NCBI GenBank assembly: GCA_050485685.1
Contig: JBJHBW010000008.1
Location: forward strand, 1 to 64,000
Direction: 5' to 3'
DNA: 64,000 bases
From: JBJHBP01 sp050485685
GTDB lineage: Bacteria > Pseudomonadota > Gammaproteobacteria > Steroidobacterales > Rariloculaceae
Made by a program: the position numbers and the translations under genes. The notes under the pieces were generated by a model. That model was not told where the DNA came from. It worked only from the letters and a program-made list of their open reading frames with translations, and did no database searches. Below, piece after piece: positions 60,902 to 64,000 of this stretch (positions within the stretch are counted from its first letter, which is position 1; the number at the start of each line of letters is the position of its first letter).

Positions 60902-61531
60902 ATGTCTGCCGGCCGTCTGGCCCTGATCAAGGCTCTGGTTGCGGTTGCCTCACTGACACCGCTGATCTGGCTGTTCTTGCGCGCCGCGGGAATCGGCGGT
61001 GCCACGCTGGGGGCGAACCCGGTCGAGCAGGTGCTGCATACGCTGGGCAAGACGGCGCTGAACATGCTGCTGATCACGCTGGCCGTCACGCCGGCCCGGC
61101 AGCTGACCGGCCAGAACTGGCTGATACGGCTGCGACGCATGCTCGGCCTGTTCTGCTTCTTCTACGCCGTGCTGCATCTGCTGGTGTATGTCACGCTGGA
61201 TCAGGGCATGGACTGGGAAATGCTGCTGGTGGATCTGACCCGGCGCCCATACATCACCGTTGGCTTTCTTGCCGTCGTGCTGATGCTGCCGCTTGCGATC
61301 ACGTCCACCAGCCGCATGCAGCGGCGGCTCGGCAAGCACTGGCTGAAGCTGCACCGGCTGATCTATCCGATCGCGATACTCGCGGTCGTGCATTATTTCT
61401 GGCAGACAAAGCTGGATGTGAGAGAGCCCATCATCTATGCCGTCGTGCTGGGCGCGCTGCTCCTGTATCGCGTCATACGCTGGCAGAGACGCCAGGCCGC
61501 GATGCGACGGGCGCATTCGTCGTACGACTGA
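60902..61531 (+). CDS. msrQ: MsrQ (YedZ) heme-binding membrane subunit
   Basis: This 209-residue protein has six membrane segments of the ferric-reductase-like type, with conserved His residues in FYAVLHLLVYV, KHWLKLHRLIYPI and LAVVHYFWQ as heme b ligands. It passes electrons from the quinone pool or flavin to MsrP in the periplasm. It is co-transcribed with msrP and converges on the SH3-protein gene, whose stop codon is directly adjacent. Start ATG 60902. Confidence 0.95.
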   Translation: MSAGRLALIKALVAVASLTPLIWLFLRAAGIGGATLGANPVEQVLHTLGKTALNMLLITLAVTPARQLTGQNWLIRLRRMLGLFCFFYAVLHLLVYVTLDQGMDWEMLLVDLTRRPYITVGFLAVVLMLPLAITSTSRMQRRLGKHWLKLHRLIYPIAILAVVHYFWQTKLDVREPIIYAVVLGALLLYRVIRWQRRQAAMRRAHSSYD

Positions 61532-62131
61532 TCAGTAGATACGGAAACCACCGTGGCGGCGACGTATGCGGGCATCCAGCCACCACAGGCCACCTGCGAA
61601 GCCACCCACGCCGGCCACCAGCAGACCGGCAATTGTCAGGTGCAGCGGGACGCTGCGCCGATAGCGCTGAAGACGTTCCTCATAGAGCTCGTTCTCGGCA
61701 CGCAGTCGGGAGAGTGTGGTCTGCACGGAGCCCAGCGACTCGTTGTGTCCGGCCACCTGTCGCCGCAGGCGGGCGGTTTCCTCCTCGGCACTGATGCGCG
61801 CGGCACGTGCCCGGGCAAGCTCGATGCGCAGTGCCTCAAGCTCGGCTTCCGCTTCGGCAACCCTGAACCGGGCCGGAGGATCATCAACGAGGAACGCAGT
61901 CCTGACCCAGCCCTCCTGGCCTTCGGGCGTACGCACGTGTGCATAGGCACCGGCGCGTTCCAGGACATCGAGTCGTGTACCGCTGACCAGATTCTGGAAC
62001 GCGGTGTCGCTGGTATCGCGGGCACGATGGAGTCCGAGCTGCAGGCTGTCCGTTACCCAGACAACGTCCTGTGCCATCGTGACCCCGCCTGCCAGCGTTG
62101 CCAGCAGGGCAATGAAGAAATTTCTGATCAT
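61532..62131 (-). CDS. TIGR04211 family SH3 domain-containing membrane protein
   Basis: ATG 62131 (MIRNFFIALLATLAGGVTMAQ) starts a signal peptide with AGGGA upstream; ATG 62140 is possible. The 199-residue protein then has a bacterial SH3 domain (about 24-90; VWVTDSLQLGLHRARDTSDTAFQNLVSGTRLDVLERAGAYAHVRTPEGQEGWV), a coiled coil (about 95-155) and a C-terminal membrane segment (about 162-185) with a basic tail. This layout is that of TIGR04211 (YgiM-like) proteins of the envelope, linked to cell-wall or stress functions. The stop codon abuts msrQ. Confidence 0.88.
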   Translation of the reverse strand: MIRNFFIALLATLAGGVTMAQDVVWVTDSLQLGLHRARDTSDTAFQNLVSGTRLDVLERAGAYAHVRTPEGQEGWVRTAFLVDDPPARFRVAEAEAELEALRIELARARAARISAEEETARLRRQVAGHNESLGSVQTTLSRLRAENELYEERLQRYRRSVPLHLTIAGLLVAGVGGFAGGLWWLDARIRRRHGGFRIY

Positions 62132-62201
62132 GGAAACCATCCCTGCGACCGAAGGCAGCGCACACCGGGGCAGCGCACGCTGCGGACGGCTGAGCTTGCG
62201 T

Positions 62202-63623
62202 TCAGCGAGTGTAAACCCAGTCGAGCACGGCGTCCTGAACGGCTTCACCGGGACCGCGGTGGGCATCGGGCGAATTGACGATGACGACGACGCTGTACGT
62301 CTCGCCGCCCGGCGTGTGCACATAGCCGGCTACCGCCGATACTTCGTCCAGCCTGCCGGTCTTGAGGTGCTTCAGACCGCCATCGTCGCTGTCACCGAAC
62401 CTGCGACGTGTTGTGCCATCGAGTCCTCCCAGCGACAGCGATGACCTGTATTCCGCCGCATAGCGGCTGCGCCAGGCCGCGCGCAGGACGTCATTCAGCA
62501 AGGCGGCTGACGCACGTTCGCTGCGTGACAGGCCTGAGCCGTTGTCCATCCGCAGCGAGGACACGTTCATGCCCCGCCCGGCCAGAAATTCCGTCACTGC
62601 ACGCACGCCCCCGTCCCGCGTGCCGGGCGCTCCATACAGCTCCGCACCCAGTGTGTACAGCAGCTGGCGCGTCATCACGTTGTTGCTGAACTTGTTGATG
62701 GCCGCGATCACTTCGGCCAGCGGCCGCGACTGCCAGACCAGCACCGGCTCCACACCCGGGGGAACCGGCCCCGTGCGGAGTTCGCCGTGCAGGCGACCGC
62801 CCATTTCCTCCCACAGCGATCGGAACAATCCATAGGCATAGGTATCGTGCCTGAGCACCGAGCGGGCGAGAGAGTAGGTTCCGCAACGGCGCGAGAAGCG
62901 CCCGTCCAGCATGACGCGTGCGGCCGTGTCGGGATCCAGGACATGGAAGCCTATGCCGGCCTGATAGGCGGCACAGTTGCCATCAACGACAGCGATGCGA
63001 TTGTCCAGCGACAGATTGGCCAGCGGCGGGTCCGGTTCGACTCGCACCCGTGCGGCACCAGGGTCGGTGACGAAATTGAACTGCACCGCATTGAAGTTCA
63101 CCAGCAGTGCGTTCGGCAGCACGTTGTAGGCACGGTATGGCTGGCCATCGAAACTGCCGGCAGGTGCATCGTCGACTGCGAACCAGCTGTCATCCAGCAA
63201 CAGATCGCCTTCGATCTGTTCTATGCCAAGCCTGCGCAGTGCGCGCAGCAGCTTCCAGTACTCCTCGAGCACAAGATAAGGATCGCCATAGCCTTTCAAC
63301 GCCAGATCGCCGCGCAGGCTGCCGCGCTCCAGGCCGCCCAGCGCATAGACTTCTGTGCGCCAGGTCCATGTCGGACCGAGCAGCTCAAGAGCCGCCCAGG
63401 TCGTGATGAGCTTCATGACCGACGCGGGGTTGCGCACCACGTCTGCGCGATGGCTGATCAGCGGTTGACCGTCATCCGTGCGCTGCACGATGACACTGAC
63501 GTCGGCGGCAGGAATCTGATGTCTGGCCAGCACGCGCTCCACGGAGGCAGGCAGACTCTGTGCCCATAGCGGTGCAGGAGTCAGCAGCAGGAACACCAGC
63601 AGCCAGGTCGCTTTGGAACGCAT
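62202..63623 (-). CDS. dacB: D-alanyl-D-alanine carboxypeptidase/endopeptidase (PBP4, DacB-like)
   Basis: This 473-residue exported protein (signal ending LWAQ at residue 22) is a class C penicillin-binding protein: SVMK with Ser68 and Lys71 (SxxK), SNN in FSNNVMTR, and KTG in HLKTGRLDEV. It trims pentapeptides and cleaves D-Ala-mDAP cross-links in the periplasm. Length matches E. coli PBP4 (477). It is 70 bases upstream of the SH3-protein gene on the same strand, and the pair may be co-expressed. Confidence 0.95.
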   Translation of the reverse strand: MRSKATWLLVFLLLTPAPLWAQSLPASVERVLARHQIPAADVSVIVQRTDDGQPLISHRADVVRNPASVMKLITTWAALELLGPTWTWRTEVYALGGLERGSLRGDLALKGYGDPYLVLEEYWKLLRALRRLGIEQIEGDLLLDDSWFAVDDAPAGSFDGQPYRAYNVLPNALLVNFNAVQFNFVTDPGAARVRVEPDPPLANLSLDNRIAVVDGNCAAYQAGIGFHVLDPDTAARVMLDGRFSRRCGTYSLARSVLRHDTYAYGLFRSLWEEMGGRLHGELRTGPVPPGVEPVLVWQSRPLAEVIAAINKFSNNVMTRQLLYTLGAELYGAPGTRDGGVRAVTEFLAGRGMNVSSLRMDNGSGLSRSERASAALLNDVLRAAWRSRYAAEYRSSLSLGGLDGTTRRRFGDSDDGGLKHLKTGRLDEVSAVAGYVHTPGGETYSVVVIVNSPDAHRGPGEAVQDAVLDWVYTR

Positions 63624-63721
63624 GTTCGCAAGTTTGCCGAAACGGCCGGCTGAAAGACAGATGCGGCAGGCGTCCCTTTCGGAGCGCAGGAAATCAGAGC
63701 ACCGGGGAACCCCGGGGACCT

Positions 63722-63753
63722 GGTATTCAGGTATTCAGGTATTCAGGTATTCA
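63722..63753. repeat. four perfect 8-bp tandem repeats at the end of a gene
   Basis: GGTATTCA is repeated four times without a mismatch. The last copy contains the stop codon of the partial minus-strand gene, with the other copies just beyond it. Changes in copy number would move the downstream sequence but not alter that stop. Confidence 0.9.
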
Positions 63754-64000
63754 GCGAGTGCGGGCATTGCCCTGATGCACCGTAAGGTAGCGGGGTGGCG
63801 CATCGGAGGTGGCACATTCAACGACCTTCAGGGACTCCCGGCCGGCTTCGCCACGCGGCACCACGCGCAGCAGCTCACCGAAAATGCGCACGATCACACC
63901 GGCATGGTGGCCGGCTTCCCGTGCCGACATCTTGCGGATGCTGGCCTCAGTCCGGGATTCCTGGCCGCAGGGGCGTATTCGCTCCAATGCCGATTTCAGC
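63751..64000 (-). CDS. C-terminal part of an unrecognised protein, cut by the window edge
   Basis: The frame is open from the right edge to the TGA at 63751, 82 residues with codon bias like that of the surrounding genes. It starts outside the window. The helical segment AREAGHHAGVIVRIFGELLRVV and the end ECATSDAPPRYLTVHQGNARTR show no motif I recognise, and there is no membrane segment. A TTG at 63987 is unlikely to be its start. The function cannot be told from this fragment. Confidence 0.55.
   Translation of the reverse strand, partial: LKSALERIRPCGQESRTEASIRKMSAREAGHHAGVIVRIFGELLRVVPRGEAGRESLKVVECATSDAPPRYLTVHQGNARTR

Noticed and set aside
63702..63715. GC palindrome CCGGGG-AA-CCCCGG as terminator
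   Set aside because: The loop is only two bases and no T-run follows on either strand.

Overview
The window is about 64 kb of GC-rich bacterial chromosome. The gene content fits a free-living aerobic gammaproteobacterium: a qmcA/nfeD pair, PrkA-YeaH-SpoVR, MsrPQ, GlnB, a CpxRA-like pair, MacAB-like export genes, long Lhr, a large TonB-dependent receptor, and a sulfatase with its activator. Environmental orders such as Steroidobacterales, Woeseiales or Chromatiales are plausible; that is inference, since no rRNA or housekeeping marker is present. I saw no tRNA, rRNA, CRISPR array, prophage or insertion sequence.

Region 1 (1-2450) is accessory DNA: a small integron cassette array without a visible integrase. 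Its genes all lie on the minus strand (acetyltransferase plus membrane protein, a DUF5615/DUF433 toxin-antitoxin pair, a DUF6933 protein) and are separated by attC sites in the same orientation. A strong inverted repeat with attC-like ends lies just outside it. Region 2 (2977-20258) holds a Kef-type antiporter, qmcA/nfeD, a putative lipoprotein, a hybrid histidine kinase, a TonB-dependent receptor, Lhr helicase, a conserved P-loop protein, a rhomboid protease and a zinc-ribbon protein.

Region 3 (20401-28556) holds a DUF1134 lipoprotein, an exported methyltransferase-like protein, a MocR-type regulator, an MFS transporter coupled to an anchored protein, and two overlapping membrane-protein genes of unknown function. 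Region 4 (28642-38924) has a sulfur theme: exported SnoaL-like proteins with three related domains, a formylglycine-generating enzyme beside a Cys-type sulfatase lipoprotein, a secreted beta-propeller, a SulP transporter, a split YeeE/YedE transporter, and a divergent persulfide-dioxygenase-like hydrolase with a TIGR01244 sulfurtransferase. A likely reading is release of sulfate from an organic sulfate ester, sulfate uptake, and handling of reduced sulfur.

Region 5 (38956-50573) has a MacAB-like exporter, a DUF6152 protein with a large unrecognised lipoprotein, the PrkA-YeaH-SpoVR stress operon and a coiled-coil protein. Region 6 (50663-55328) is a three-gene operon for a 2-oxoacid:ferredoxin oxidoreductase and a GltD-like iron-sulfur flavoprotein that could link it to NAD(P)H. 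Region 7 (55579-64000) has a TPR/TonB-C protein, a two-component system, PII, MsrPQ, an SH3 envelope protein, a PBP4-type peptidase and the end of a gene cut by the window edge.

The best candidates for something undescribed are the two overlapping membrane-protein genes at 26546-28556, the lipoprotein/DUF6152 pair at 42283-44467, the exported FGE-sulfatase-SnoaL cluster, and the integrase-less cassette array. These are candidates, not demonstrated systems.
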